This document shows positions 36,079 to 44,125 of a DNA stretch of 64,000 nt, one piece after another; the stretch's first letter is position 1; each line of letters opens with the position of its first letter. The notes below the pieces were generated by a model. It saw only the letters and a program-made list of their open reading frames with translations. It was not told where the DNA came from and searched no databases. The translations under genes were made by a program, and so were the position numbers. The stretch is from Rothia terrae (lineage in GTDB: Bacteria > Actinomycetota > Actinomycetes > Actinomycetales > Micrococcaceae): assembly GCF_012396615.1 (NCBI RefSeq), contig NZ_JAAXPV010000006.1, forward strand, positions 1 to 64,000, read 5' to 3'.

Positions 36079-36465
36079 ATGGCTACGATTGAAGTAACTC
36101 AAGAAAATTTGACCGAACTCGTTGAAAACAATGACATTCTGCTTCTGGATTTCTGGGCAGATTGGTGCGGTCCCTGCAAGCAGTTCGCTCCCGTGTTTGA
36201 AGCAGCATCGGAAAAATACGATGACATCGCTTTTGGCAAGGTTGACACTGAAGATCAGCAGCAGCTGGCGGCAGCAGCAGGTATTACCTCTATTCCTACG
36301 CTGATGGCCTTCCGTGAGGGTGTACTGGTCTTCTCACAGCCCGGTGCTTTGAATGGCTCGCAGTTTGATCAGGTTCTTGACGCGGTCAAGGGCTTGGACA
36401 TGGCAGAGGTTCACAAGCAGGTAGCTGAGGCTGAAGCAGCACAGGCTAACGAAGAAGCAAAATAA
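36079..36465 (+). CDS. trxA: Thioredoxin
   Basis: 128 residues, slightly longer than E. coli thioredoxin because of an Ala/Glu-rich C-terminal tail (QVAEAEAAQANEEAK). The redox centre FWADWCGPCKQFAPVF has the canonical W-C-G-P-C, and the cis-proline is in TSIPTLMAFREG. A cytoplasmic disulfide reductase. Monocistronic: own promoter after the tRNA terminator and a terminator 16 bases past the stop. No thioredoxin reductase in the window. Confidence 0.93.
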   Translation: MATIEVTQENLTELVENNDILLLDFWADWCGPCKQFAPVFEAASEKYDDIAFGKVDTEDQQQLAAAAGITSIPTLMAFREGVLVFSQPGALNGSQFDQVLDAVKGLDMAEVHKQVAEAEAAQANEEAK

Positions 36466-36480
36466 GATTCTTTAGATGAG

Positions 36481-36511
36481 GAGCCGGTCTCGTAGTGAGG
36501 CCGGCTCTTTT
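36481..36511 (+). terminator. Terminator after trxA
   Basis: GAGCCGG pairs with CCGGCTC, followed by TTTT; it also faces the convergent glycosylase gene. Confidence 0.8.
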
Positions 36512-36526
36512 GCGTCCTTGCGCGAA

Positions 36527-37519
36527 TTAGTGAAAACGGTGGTCTTGAGGTGCTAAGCGTGCGGCTTTGCGGGGTTCTTGGATTCTGGCAACTTTGATGA
36601 GCGTGACAACCCGGTGCCGGTGCCCAGCCCAAGGACGCAGTAGTTCTATCATGCCCGCGTCGTTGGTTCTTCTGCCGGTGAGCGCGTAGCCCACAGTATG
36701 CGCTAGGTGATAGTCGCCTACGCTAATGGCATCCGGGTGGCCGACTGTTTGTTGCAGGGTCTCGGCGATGGTCCACGGACCGATGCCGGGAACGGCATTG
36801 AGAGCGCGTGCCACTGCCGCGACATTGTGAGTGCGCAACAGGTGTTCTAGGGAATCTACCCGTTGTGCGTACTCAACAATTGCTCGAGAACGAGCGCCAT
36901 CAAAACCGCTGGTGTGCCAGACCCAGGAGGGGAGCGATGCCCATACAGACGCGTCCGGAAAGACCTTGAGATCTTTGGGTTGATCCGGGTCGTCGGAGCG
37001 CGGCGCGTCGTTGCCGTAGCGCTTGATGATTGCTCGTAAACCGCCCATTGCTTCGATGCCGGTGACCCGTTGTTCTGCGATAGCGGTAATAGCATGACGC
37101 GTGAGTTGCCCTGTTGAGGGGATGCGTACACCGGGGTTTTCGCGGTGGGCAACGACTAATGAGGCTGGAAGTTTCTGGAAGGCGGGGTGCTCCGTGAACG
37201 CTGACCAGTCGTCTTCAAAGCCTAGCCAGCGGTGAACTGAGGTTCCTATGGTCTGGAGTGCTTGAGCAGATTCGCTCCATAAACGCACGCGAATAGGGCG
37301 CATCAACCGTTCATGAAGGTTGTAAATGTTCTCAGGTAACCGGTCAAAGCTCAGCAGAACATCGGATCCATCAGCGGTCGCTGTTGTCCAAATCTTTGTG
37401 TGCCCCTGCAATCGCGTGATTCGAAAGAGGGGGTCATAGTGACCGCGCGCCATTTGTCCCAGTGTTTGCGGTAGGTGAACCGGATGCGGGGGAGTGAGCA
37501 TGAATGTGGCACGGAGCAT
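36527..37519 (-). CDS. AlkA-like HhH-GPD DNA glycosylase
   Basis: 330 residues. The helix-hairpin-helix and GPD catalytic loop are clear: LNAVPGIGPWTIAETLQQTV, then GHPDAISVGDYHLAHTVGYA with the catalytic aspartate. N-terminal strands (DPLFRITRLQGHTKIWTTAT) match the AlkA N-domain. Role: excision of alkylated bases such as 3-methyladenine. It stands alone. The C-terminus ends AARLAPQDHRFH; no iron-sulfur cysteines are present. Confidence 0.85.
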   Translation of the reverse strand: MLRATFMLTPPHPVHLPQTLGQMARGHYDPLFRITRLQGHTKIWTTATADGSDVLLSFDRLPENIYNLHERLMRPIRVRLWSESAQALQTIGTSVHRWLGFEDDWSAFTEHPAFQKLPASLVVAHRENPGVRIPSTGQLTRHAITAIAEQRVTGIEAMGGLRAIIKRYGNDAPRSDDPDQPKDLKVFPDASVWASLPSWVWHTSGFDGARSRAIVEYAQRVDSLEHLLRTHNVAAVARALNAVPGIGPWTIAETLQQTVGHPDAISVGDYHLAHTVGYALTGRRTNDAGMIELLRPWAGHRHRVVTLIKVARIQEPRKAARLAPQDHRFH

Positions 37520-37598
37520 GCGTTTATTCTTTCACGGGTCTGGGGGAGCATCGTAATTTTTACGGTAATCTAGCCGGTAAGAAAGCGAGGGAAAAACC

Positions 37599-39236
37599 AT
37601 GGGTGTGAAAGTATCTGCACGAGAAAAGCTGAGGAATATGAGTACTCGACATGCTTCGGTACGTAGCGAAATAGATAGCTCACGGAATTCTCTTGCTCGC
37701 ACTCGAACAGCCGCTGAGCTCAGCGGCGGGGTGCTTGGCGCTGTAGTGGCTGGACTCTACACCCTTTTCTCGTGGATGCAGTGGAGAAACTGGGTGACTC
37801 CCTCATGGGATCTTGGTATCTTCACTCAGATGGCGAAAGCATATGCTGCTTTTGAGCAACCTATCGTGAGCATTAAGGGGCACGGCTTTAACCTCTGGGG
37901 CGATCATTTTCACCCTATCTTGTTAGTGCTTGGTCCTATCTATAAACTTTTTCCCTCGCCATTCACCTTACTGGTGGTGCAGAATCTGCTCATCGGACTT
38001 TCTGTCTATTTGCTCATTCGATATTCAGCGCGGTTGATTCCTTTGCTGGGAGCTATCTGCGTGGGGCTCGCTTATGCTTTAAGCTTCGGTATTCAAGAGG
38101 CTGTGGCGGTTCAATTTCACGAAGTCGCTTTTGCCCTGCCGTTTCTTGTGGCGTCCCTTTCTCACCTTGTTTTAGCGCGTACTGAGCTCCCACAGTTACA
38201 CGTCAAAAAGGCCGTGTTGTGGGCCTTGCCCTTGGTGTTCGTCAAAGAAGATATGGGCCTGACCGTAGCTGCTCTTGGGCTGGTTGCCATGATGCGCAGC
38301 GGCTGGCTGGCATCTGTCAAAGACGCTGTTTTCCCCGTGACTCATGAGGGGCAGAAGCCGCCGCGTCAGTGGAGATCTCTGGTATCGGGTAAGGGCTCGA
38401 CCTCAGGGGTAGTTCTTGCCGCCTGGGGTGTTTTCTGGACGCTTGCCTCGGTCGCTGTCATTTTGCCCGCTTTCAACGTGGGCGGTGTCTTTGACTATTC
38501 CAATAAAATCGATGCCAAAGCGGTTCTTGCAGATCCCTTGCAAAGCGCAGGGCTCATGTTCTTTCCCTGGGAAAAATCCCTGACGTGGTTGGCGCTTCTA
38601 CTTACCGGTGTATTCGTCTGGATTTTTAGCCCTCTTGCGCTGGTGGCTCTCCCGACGTTGGCGTGGCGTTTTCTCTCACCTAACGAGGGGTACTGGGGTA
38701 CCGGCTGGCACTATTCTTTGGTGCTGATGCCCGTGGTTTTCTGTGCCCTGCTCGATGTCATTGTTTCGCTGCGGGGCACTCGCTATCCGTGGATGCGTCG
38801 CGGCGGCGAACACGCCGCGCATCGCGCTAAGCTCTTGAAGCTCATGGGGTACCCGGTGCTTCCCATAGCAACGCTGGTGGTAGCCTTACTCTCGATTCCC
38901 TCATTGCCGCTGAGTGATCTCACCGGCACCCAGTACGAGAGCCCGTCCTACCAACAAAGCCTTACCAACAAGCAGAACGCGGCGAACACTGTACCGGCGG
39001 GAGCCAGCGTGGCATCCGACCTATCAGTTCTCACCTACCTTATACCAGAGCACGAAGTCTACTGGATTGGTGGTAAAAACGATCCCGCACCCGACTATGT
39101 AGTAATTGACCAACAAAACTCAGCATGGGGCTCAACTCCCGTTGAATATCCCGTCCAATACGCGGGTGAACTTTACGCCTCAACTTATGAAGAAGTTGCC
39201 CACTTTGGCAGTGTCTACGTGATGAAGCGCATCTAA
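37599..39236 (+). CDS. DUF2079 polytopic membrane protein
   Basis: 545 residues with about ten membrane segments. It has the DUF2079 signature TPSWDLGIFTQMAKAYAAFE and GHGFNLWGDHFHPILLVLGP, then QFHEVAFALPFLVASL and KEDMGLTVAALGL. The fold resembles GT-C glycosyltransferases, and the D/H residues near the first outer loop (WDLGIF) would be the catalytic-type position. Real activity is unknown for the family. Start ATG 37599 after GCGAGGG. Confidence 0.85.
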   Translation: MGVKVSAREKLRNMSTRHASVRSEIDSSRNSLARTRTAAELSGGVLGAVVAGLYTLFSWMQWRNWVTPSWDLGIFTQMAKAYAAFEQPIVSIKGHGFNLWGDHFHPILLVLGPIYKLFPSPFTLLVVQNLLIGLSVYLLIRYSARLIPLLGAICVGLAYALSFGIQEAVAVQFHEVAFALPFLVASLSHLVLARTELPQLHVKKAVLWALPLVFVKEDMGLTVAALGLVAMMRSGWLASVKDAVFPVTHEGQKPPRQWRSLVSGKGSTSGVVLAAWGVFWTLASVAVILPAFNVGGVFDYSNKIDAKAVLADPLQSAGLMFFPWEKSLTWLALLLTGVFVWIFSPLALVALPTLAWRFLSPNEGYWGTGWHYSLVLMPVVFCALLDVIVSLRGTRYPWMRRGGEHAAHRAKLLKLMGYPVLPIATLVVALLSIPSLPLSDLTGTQYESPSYQQSLTNKQNAANTVPAGASVASDLSVLTYLIPEHEVYWIGGKNDPAPDYVVIDQQNSAWGSTPVEYPVQYAGELYASTYEEVAHFGSVYVMKRI

Positions 39237-39594
39237 TTTAGCGTGTAGGTTGCATCACCCACACCGGTTTAAACGCCGCGCGTAGGGTAGAGTGAAATAC
39301 GCAATCAACGGTATAACCCCGTCCAAGAATGTTCTTCGGTAGTCAAGCTACCAGCATCCCGCTTTACGATATAGCGGTTGAAAAAGAACCTCTCCAAGTA
39401 CTTTCAAGTTCGCAAGCGCTAACTTTCAGGCCTATGTACATGGCCATCGTCTCTGTTTGTTGATCCCAACAGAAGTGTGTGAAGGTGGCGCGGATATACT
39501 GCCACCACAGTCAAATCAGGCGAACTTTTCAATGGGGCACACACCGTGCAGTACAGCCAAAACCGGCTGTATCACCCCACTCGAGAAGAGAATA
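39237..39594 (+). promoter_or_regulatory. Long leader region of the DEAD-box helicase gene
   Basis: About 360 bases without a convincing gene. An in-frame extension of the helicase ORF to 39457 lacks a start context and reads as low-quality protein. Long 5' leaders that give cold or autogenous control are known for bacterial deaD/csdA genes, so a regulatory role is inferred. Confidence 0.45.
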
Positions 39595-41625
39595 ATGACT
39601 GAAAATAACTCTGTTAACCTGACCACCGAATTCGTAGAGCCCACTCTCGAAGACGCCCAGGCTGACACCGTTAAGCCCGAAGCTACTGAAGAAGAGGGCA
39701 TTCGATTCACCGATCTCGGTTTGGACGCTCGTGTGCAGGCAGCAATTGACGCTGTCGGCTACGAAAAGCCTTCACCGATTCAGGCTGAAACCATTCCGTT
39801 GCTGCTAGAAGGCCGCGATGTTGTTGGTCTGGCTCAGACCGGTACCGGTAAGACCGCAGCATTTGCTTTACCCGCTCTGTCACGTTTGGCTGAGCTTGCA
39901 GACATCAACGGTGTTTCTAAAGACACTCAGGTGCTTGTTCTTGCACCTACCCGTGAGCTCGCACTTCAGGTTGCTGAAGCTTTCGGTTCTTACGCTAACC
40001 AGATGGAAGACTTCACTGTTCTTCCCGTTTACGGTGGCTCACCCTACGGTCCGCAGCTTGCAGGCCTGAAGCGCGGTGCACAGGTAGTCGTTGGTACTCC
40101 CGGCCGTGTTATTGACCACCTCAAGAAGGGTTCATTGGACCTTTCAAACCTGCAGTACCTCGTGCTCGATGAGGCTGACGAGATGCTGCGCATGGGCTTT
40201 GCTGAAGATGTTGAGCAGATTCTTGCTGACACCCCTGATTCCAAGCAGGTTGCTTTGTTCTCAGCAACCATGCCTAAGACTATCCGCAAGATTGCAGAGC
40301 GGTACCTGACCGATCCTGTTGAGGTTCGTGTTAAGTCCAAGACCACCACCAGCGCTAACATCAAGCAGCGCTACATGCAGGTTATGCACTCTCACAAGCT
40401 TGAGGCAATGACCCGCGTCCTTGAGGTGGAGGACTACGACGGCATCATTGTCTTTGTGCGCACCAAGAAGGAAACCGAAGAGCTTGCTGACAAGCTGAAA
40501 GCTCGCGGTTACCAGGCGGCAGCAATTAACGGCGATATTCCGCAGAACCTGCGTGAACGCACTGTTGACTCCCTGCGCGATGGTCGCATCGATATTTTGG
40601 TGGCAACCGACGTTGCTGCTCGCGGTCTTGACGTTGAGCGCATCTCACTGGTTGTGAACTTCGATATTCCTCACGACACCGAGTCATACGTGCACCGTAT
40701 TGGCCGTACCGGCCGTGCAGGACGCGAAGGTGCAGCAATCCTCTTCATGACCCCGCGTGAGAAGTACATGCTGCGTCAGATTGAGAAGGCTACTCGTCAG
40801 CAGGTTGAGCAGATGCACATGCCTTCTGTTGAGGATGTCAATGAGAACCGTAAGACTCGTTTTGCTCAGCAGATTACTGACACCATCGAGACCGAAGATC
40901 TTTCAATCTTCCGCGAAATCGTTGATTCTTACGTCAATGAGCACGATGTTGAACCCGAGGAAGTTGCAGCTGCTTTGGCTGTCATTGCTCAGCAGGGCCG
41001 TCCCTTCTTCGTCGAAGAGTTGCCCGAGATTCGTGACCGCCGCGACCGTGGCGATCGTGACCGCGGTGGACGCGATGGTGACCGTCGCGGACGCAAGCAA
41101 CACAACGACGAGGGTATGGTTTCATACAAGCTCAACGTTGGTCGTTCATCGGGTGCTAACCCCGGTGGCATCGTTGGTGCGCTGACTAATGAAGGTGGCA
41201 TCGAGGGCTCACAGATTGGCTCCATCGATATCCGCCAGCACTTCACCATTGTTGGTCTGCCCGAAGACCTTCCCCGCGATTTCTTCGATCGCTTGGAAGA
41301 CACCAAGGTTGCTGGCCAGTTCATCAACATTCAGCGCGATCGCGGTCCTAAGGGTGGCGGACGCGGCGGTCGTGGTGGACGCGATTTCGGCGGTGAGCGT
41401 CGTGGTGGTGGCTTCCGCAAGAATCGCGGCGACCGTGATTTTGGTGGACGTGGTGACCGCGGTGGTTTCCGTGGCGACCGTGACCGTAATGACCGTGGTG
41501 GACGCGACGGTGGCTTCCGTAAGGATCGCGGTGGTTTCCGTGGCGACCGTGACCGTAATGACCGTGGTGGACGCGACTTCGGAAGCGAGCGTCGTGGTGG
41601 TTTCAAGGGTCGTAAGAAGTACTAA
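39595..41625 (+). CDS. deaD: DEAD-box RNA helicase with DbpA-like RNA-binding domain and RGG tail
   Basis: 676 residues from MTENNSVNL. Helicase core: Q-motif PSPIQAETIP, AQTGTGKTAAF (I), PTRELALQ (Ia), LDEADEMLRMGF (II), LFSATMPKTI (III) and HRIGRTGRAGREG (VI). A DbpA-type domain follows (SYKLNVGRSSGANPGGIVGA). The tail is Arg/Gly/Asp-rich with a duplicated 17-residue block RGGFRGDRDRNDRGGRD (about 41458-41508 and 41527-41577, near-identical DNA). Role: ribosome assembly and RNA decay, cold adaptation. Size and domains match DeaD/CsdA. Confidence 0.95.
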   Translation: MTENNSVNLTTEFVEPTLEDAQADTVKPEATEEEGIRFTDLGLDARVQAAIDAVGYEKPSPIQAETIPLLLEGRDVVGLAQTGTGKTAAFALPALSRLAELADINGVSKDTQVLVLAPTRELALQVAEAFGSYANQMEDFTVLPVYGGSPYGPQLAGLKRGAQVVVGTPGRVIDHLKKGSLDLSNLQYLVLDEADEMLRMGFAEDVEQILADTPDSKQVALFSATMPKTIRKIAERYLTDPVEVRVKSKTTTSANIKQRYMQVMHSHKLEAMTRVLEVEDYDGIIVFVRTKKETEELADKLKARGYQAAAINGDIPQNLRERTVDSLRDGRIDILVATDVAARGLDVERISLVVNFDIPHDTESYVHRIGRTGRAGREGAAILFMTPREKYMLRQIEKATRQQVEQMHMPSVEDVNENRKTRFAQQITDTIETEDLSIFREIVDSYVNEHDVEPEEVAAALAVIAQQGRPFFVEELPEIRDRRDRGDRDRGGRDGDRRGRKQHNDEGMVSYKLNVGRSSGANPGGIVGALTNEGGIEGSQIGSIDIRQHFTIVGLPEDLPRDFFDRLEDTKVAGQFINIQRDRGPKGGGRGGRGGRDFGGERRGGGFRKNRGDRDFGGRGDRGGFRGDRDRNDRGGRDGGFRKDRGGFRGDRDRNDRGGRDFGSERRGGFKGRKKY

Positions 41626-41662
41626 ACTTACCGCTACTTTGTAGCGTGTGAGACTTTGAAAA

Positions 41663-41707
41663 AAGGACGCGTGTTCCTGCCTGCGAGGGTGGGGCATGCG
41701 TCCTTCT
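41663..41707 (+). terminator. Terminator-like hairpin after deaD
   Basis: AAGGACGC (41663-41670) pairs with GCGTCCTT (41698-41705) around a long loop, 38 bases past the stop. Confidence 0.6.
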
Positions 41708-41824
41708 GATGAGCTTGTAAGGCTTTGTTGTAGCCCTTGGGTGCTTTCCGTGGCGTATAACACCAAAAAATTGATGTTCTCAAGTTGCGCGGCGGTCAAT
41801 AAATGCCGTAAGGTATTACCTGTT

Positions 41825-41896
41825 GCCCCGATAGCTCAGTGGTAGAGCGCCATCTTGGTAAGATGGAGGTCCCGGGATCGATTCCCGGTCGGGGCT
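41825..41896 (+). tRNA. tRNA-Thr (GGT), copy 1
   Basis: A 72-base cloverleaf: acceptor GCCCCGA/TCGGGGC, anticodon stem-loop CCATCTTGGTAAGATGG with GGT, T-arm CCGGGATCGATTCCCGG. Identical to the copy 178 bases downstream. Confidence 0.96.
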
Positions 41897-41927
41897 CTCG
41901 TATGAGCCCGTAAAAAGGTAAATACAT

Positions 41928-42001
41928 GGCGGTGTAGCTCAGCTGGTTAGAGCGCACGACTCATAATCGTGAGGTCGCGGGATCGAGTCCCGCCACCGCT
42001 A
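41928..42001 (+). tRNA. tRNA-Met (CAT), elongator type
   Basis: A 74-base cloverleaf: acceptor GGCGGTG/CACCGCT with a G-U first pair, anticodon loop CTCATAA (CAT) and T-arm CGGGATCGAGTCCCG. The paired acceptor end argues against an initiator tRNA. Ile-lysidine type cannot be wholly excluded. Confidence 0.92.
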
Positions 42002-42002
42002 C

Positions 42003-42074
42003 GCCCCGATAGCTCAGTGGTAGAGCGCCATCTTGGTAAGATGGAGGTCCCGGGATCGATTCCCGGTCGGGGCT
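42003..42074 (+). tRNA. tRNA-Thr (GGT), copy 2
   Basis: Base-for-base identical to 41825-41896 and separated by a single base from tRNA-Met. The three tRNAs form one transcript ending in the terminator at 42083. Confidence 0.96.
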
Positions 42075-42082
42075 CAGATATG

Positions 42083-42118
42083 AAATCCGTTCAGTCTTAG
42101 GACTGGGCGGATTTTTTG
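42083..42118 (+). terminator. Terminator of the tRNA cluster
   Basis: AAATCCG with inner CAGTC pairs with GACTG and CGGATTT, followed by TTTT. Confidence 0.85.
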
Positions 42119-42209
42119 TTATCTGCATTGATCGTATTCTGTGTACCCTCTGGCGGATGCCTGCCTTTGGGGCGTAGTCTGAAGCTACACAGATCATGAA
42201 AGTAGGCTG

Positions 42210-42851
42210 ATGATGTCAGTGGATATTGCAGGTATCAACATTCCCGATAGCGCGCTTGCGCGAGAAGCTACAGAACTGGTTCGAGACACCACTAATGAGC
42301 TCATCTACCATCACTCGCGTCGTACTTACCTCTTTGGTGCACATCGCGGGTTGCGTGATGGGCTCACCTTTGATGCTGAACTTCTCTATATCGGTGCTAT
42401 GTTTCATGATTTTGGGCTAGTCGCGCCGTATGCAAGTGATAATCAGCGATTTGAAATCGATGGAGCTGATGAAGCTCGTGCATTCCTTCTCAAACACGAT
42501 ATAGCGCAAGCAGAAGCTCAAACGGTATGGACCGCAATCGCGCTACACACCACACCTGAAATCCCGTTGCATATGGATCCGGTGATTGCCCTGGTGACGC
42601 GAGGTGTTGAGCACGATGTGATGGGGGTGGGGTATGAGACTGTTTCGGAGCAGGAGCGTGCTGAAATTCTTAAAGTGCATCCGCGTCCTGATTTTAAGAA
42701 CCAGATTTTGCAGGCTTTTACCGAGGGTATTAAGCACCGCCCGGACACCACGTTTGGGAATGTGAAAGCCGATGTGTTGGCTCATTTTGTGCCGGGATTT
42801 GTTCGTGGGGACTTTGTGAAGGTAATCAAGGAATCCCCGTGGGGCGAATAG
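42210..42851 (+). CDS. HD-domain hydrolase (cyanamide-hydratase-like)
   Basis: 213 residues. Metal residues are seen in IYHHSRRTYLFG, GAMFHDFGL (the H-D pair) and WTAIALHTTPEIP. The overall order H, HD, H and the HS-x-R-x-Y-x-F motif resemble fungal/bacterial cyanamide hydratase-like HD proteins. It precedes a luciferase-like monooxygenase by 92 bases on the same strand, so they may act on the same compound. Substrate unknown. Confidence 0.8.
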   Translation: MMSVDIAGINIPDSALAREATELVRDTTNELIYHHSRRTYLFGAHRGLRDGLTFDAELLYIGAMFHDFGLVAPYASDNQRFEIDGADEARAFLLKHDIAQAEAQTVWTAIALHTTPEIPLHMDPVIALVTRGVEHDVMGVGYETVSEQERAEILKVHPRPDFKNQILQAFTEGIKHRPDTTFGNVKADVLAHFVPGFVRGDFVKVIKESPWGE

Positions 42852-42943
42852 GTTGCTGTGAAGATGACCTTGGGTTTCACACCCCTATAAAAAGTTTTAC
42901 AAAGAAAGTATTATGAGGGTAAAAGCTGGCGAAAGGACTGCTC

Positions 42944-43954
42944 GTGGCACCTCAAAATATTGGTTTTCTTCATCTTGTTCCCTTCACTCGTGATAATCCC
43001 GCCCAGGGGTTTGATGAGGCTATTGAACTCTTTACCCTCGGTGAAAAACTTGGACTAAATTCCGGCTGGTTACGCACCCGCCACATGCAGTACGGTGTGC
43101 CTTCACCGGTGGTGCTCTTTGGCGCGCTCTCTCAAGTAACATCACGCATTGAGCTCGGCAATGCTGTCATTCCCGTGGGCTTTGAGAATCCTTTCCGTTT
43201 GGCTGAAGACCTGGCAACCGCTGACGTGCTCAGCGGTGGACGCTTGCAGCCGGGACTGAGCGTCCACCCGCCGCAATACGATGAGACTTTGAACGACACC
43301 GTGCACGGTAAAGGCTGGCAGCAACAAGACTTTAGTTATGAACGCATTCAGCAACTGCGCTCACTGCTGGCCGGCGAATCATTGCGTGACTTACCCGAAT
43401 ATCAGGGATTTGGTGGCCAGATCGATAGTGACCGCGTAGAACCTTATAGCGAGGGACTGGCAGACCGCCTGTGGTGCGGTGCAGGATCGCTGAAATCTGC
43501 TGCCTGGGCAGGAAGCGAAAACCTGGGATTACTGGTTTCGAACATCAGCAAAGCTGAAGAAGGCAAAGAAATTTTCGATCAGGCACAGCGCAACCAGATC
43601 GATCGTTACCGCGAGTCGTTGCCTGAGCATATATCGGGCAGAGTAGCGGTAGCGCGCGTCGTTGTACCTACTGATAACGCAACCGCCAGCCAAGTTGAAA
43701 AATATGTACAGTACGCACAGGCTCGTAACCCGCGCACTAAAAAGCACCTTCCTTCTGGAACAATCATCGCGAAAGATATTATCGGCTCCAGCGAAGAAAT
43801 TGTGGAGACTATTGTCAACGATGCAGCTTTCCAGGCGGCCGATGACTATATCTTCGAGCTTCCCTTCGAATTCGGCATTGAAGATTGGACGCAGATGCTG
43901 CACGAATTTGCAGAAAACATCGGCCCTGCATTGGGCTGGAAAGCAACACTGTAA
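42944..43954 (+). CDS. Luciferase-like FMN-dependent monooxygenase
   Basis: 336 residues with GTG start after GAAAGGA. The bacterial-luciferase TIM-barrel pattern is clear: GEKLGLNSGWLRTRHMQYGV, PSPVVLFGALSQVTSRIELG and the conserved RLAEDLATADVLSGGRL. DRLWCGAGSLKSAAWAG is the later flavin/phosphate region. FMNH2-dependent oxygenation of an organic substrate is expected from the family; reductant and substrate are unknown. Paired with the HD protein upstream. Confidence 0.88.
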   Translation: MAPQNIGFLHLVPFTRDNPAQGFDEAIELFTLGEKLGLNSGWLRTRHMQYGVPSPVVLFGALSQVTSRIELGNAVIPVGFENPFRLAEDLATADVLSGGRLQPGLSVHPPQYDETLNDTVHGKGWQQQDFSYERIQQLRSLLAGESLRDLPEYQGFGGQIDSDRVEPYSEGLADRLWCGAGSLKSAAWAGSENLGLLVSNISKAEEGKEIFDQAQRNQIDRYRESLPEHISGRVAVARVVVPTDNATASQVEKYVQYAQARNPRTKKHLPSGTIIAKDIIGSSEEIVETIVNDAAFQAADDYIFELPFEFGIEDWTQMLHEFAENIGPALGWKATL

Positions 43955-43983
43955 CGCGCCGGGGAGAAGGAATAGTAACTGAT

Positions 43984-44014
43984 AAGGCGACAACACCCTG
44001 TTGTCGCCTTTTCT
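43984..44014 (+). terminator. Terminator after the monooxygenase
   Basis: AAGGCGACAACA pairs with TGTTGTCGCCTT around a short CCC loop, followed by TTCT. Confidence 0.85.
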
Positions 44015-44125
44015 ATTGCCGTGGGGCGGGTAATACACAGCGGCGTGGTCAGCGGATATTAAACAATTCTGTAATGTGCGCTGTGTAACACTAGTAAGAC
44101 ACTGTTCACTAGTTTGGAGAGCCTC

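Noticed and set aside
41209-41799. 196-residue minus-strand frame
   Set aside because: Antisense of the RGG tail of the helicase; Thr/Val repeats are an artefact of its codons.
42944-43954. Assigning the monooxygenase to the importer locus as its usual partner
   Set aside because: Sequence looks like a different luciferase-like subgroup from the importer-associated one I recall, and it is 20 kb away.
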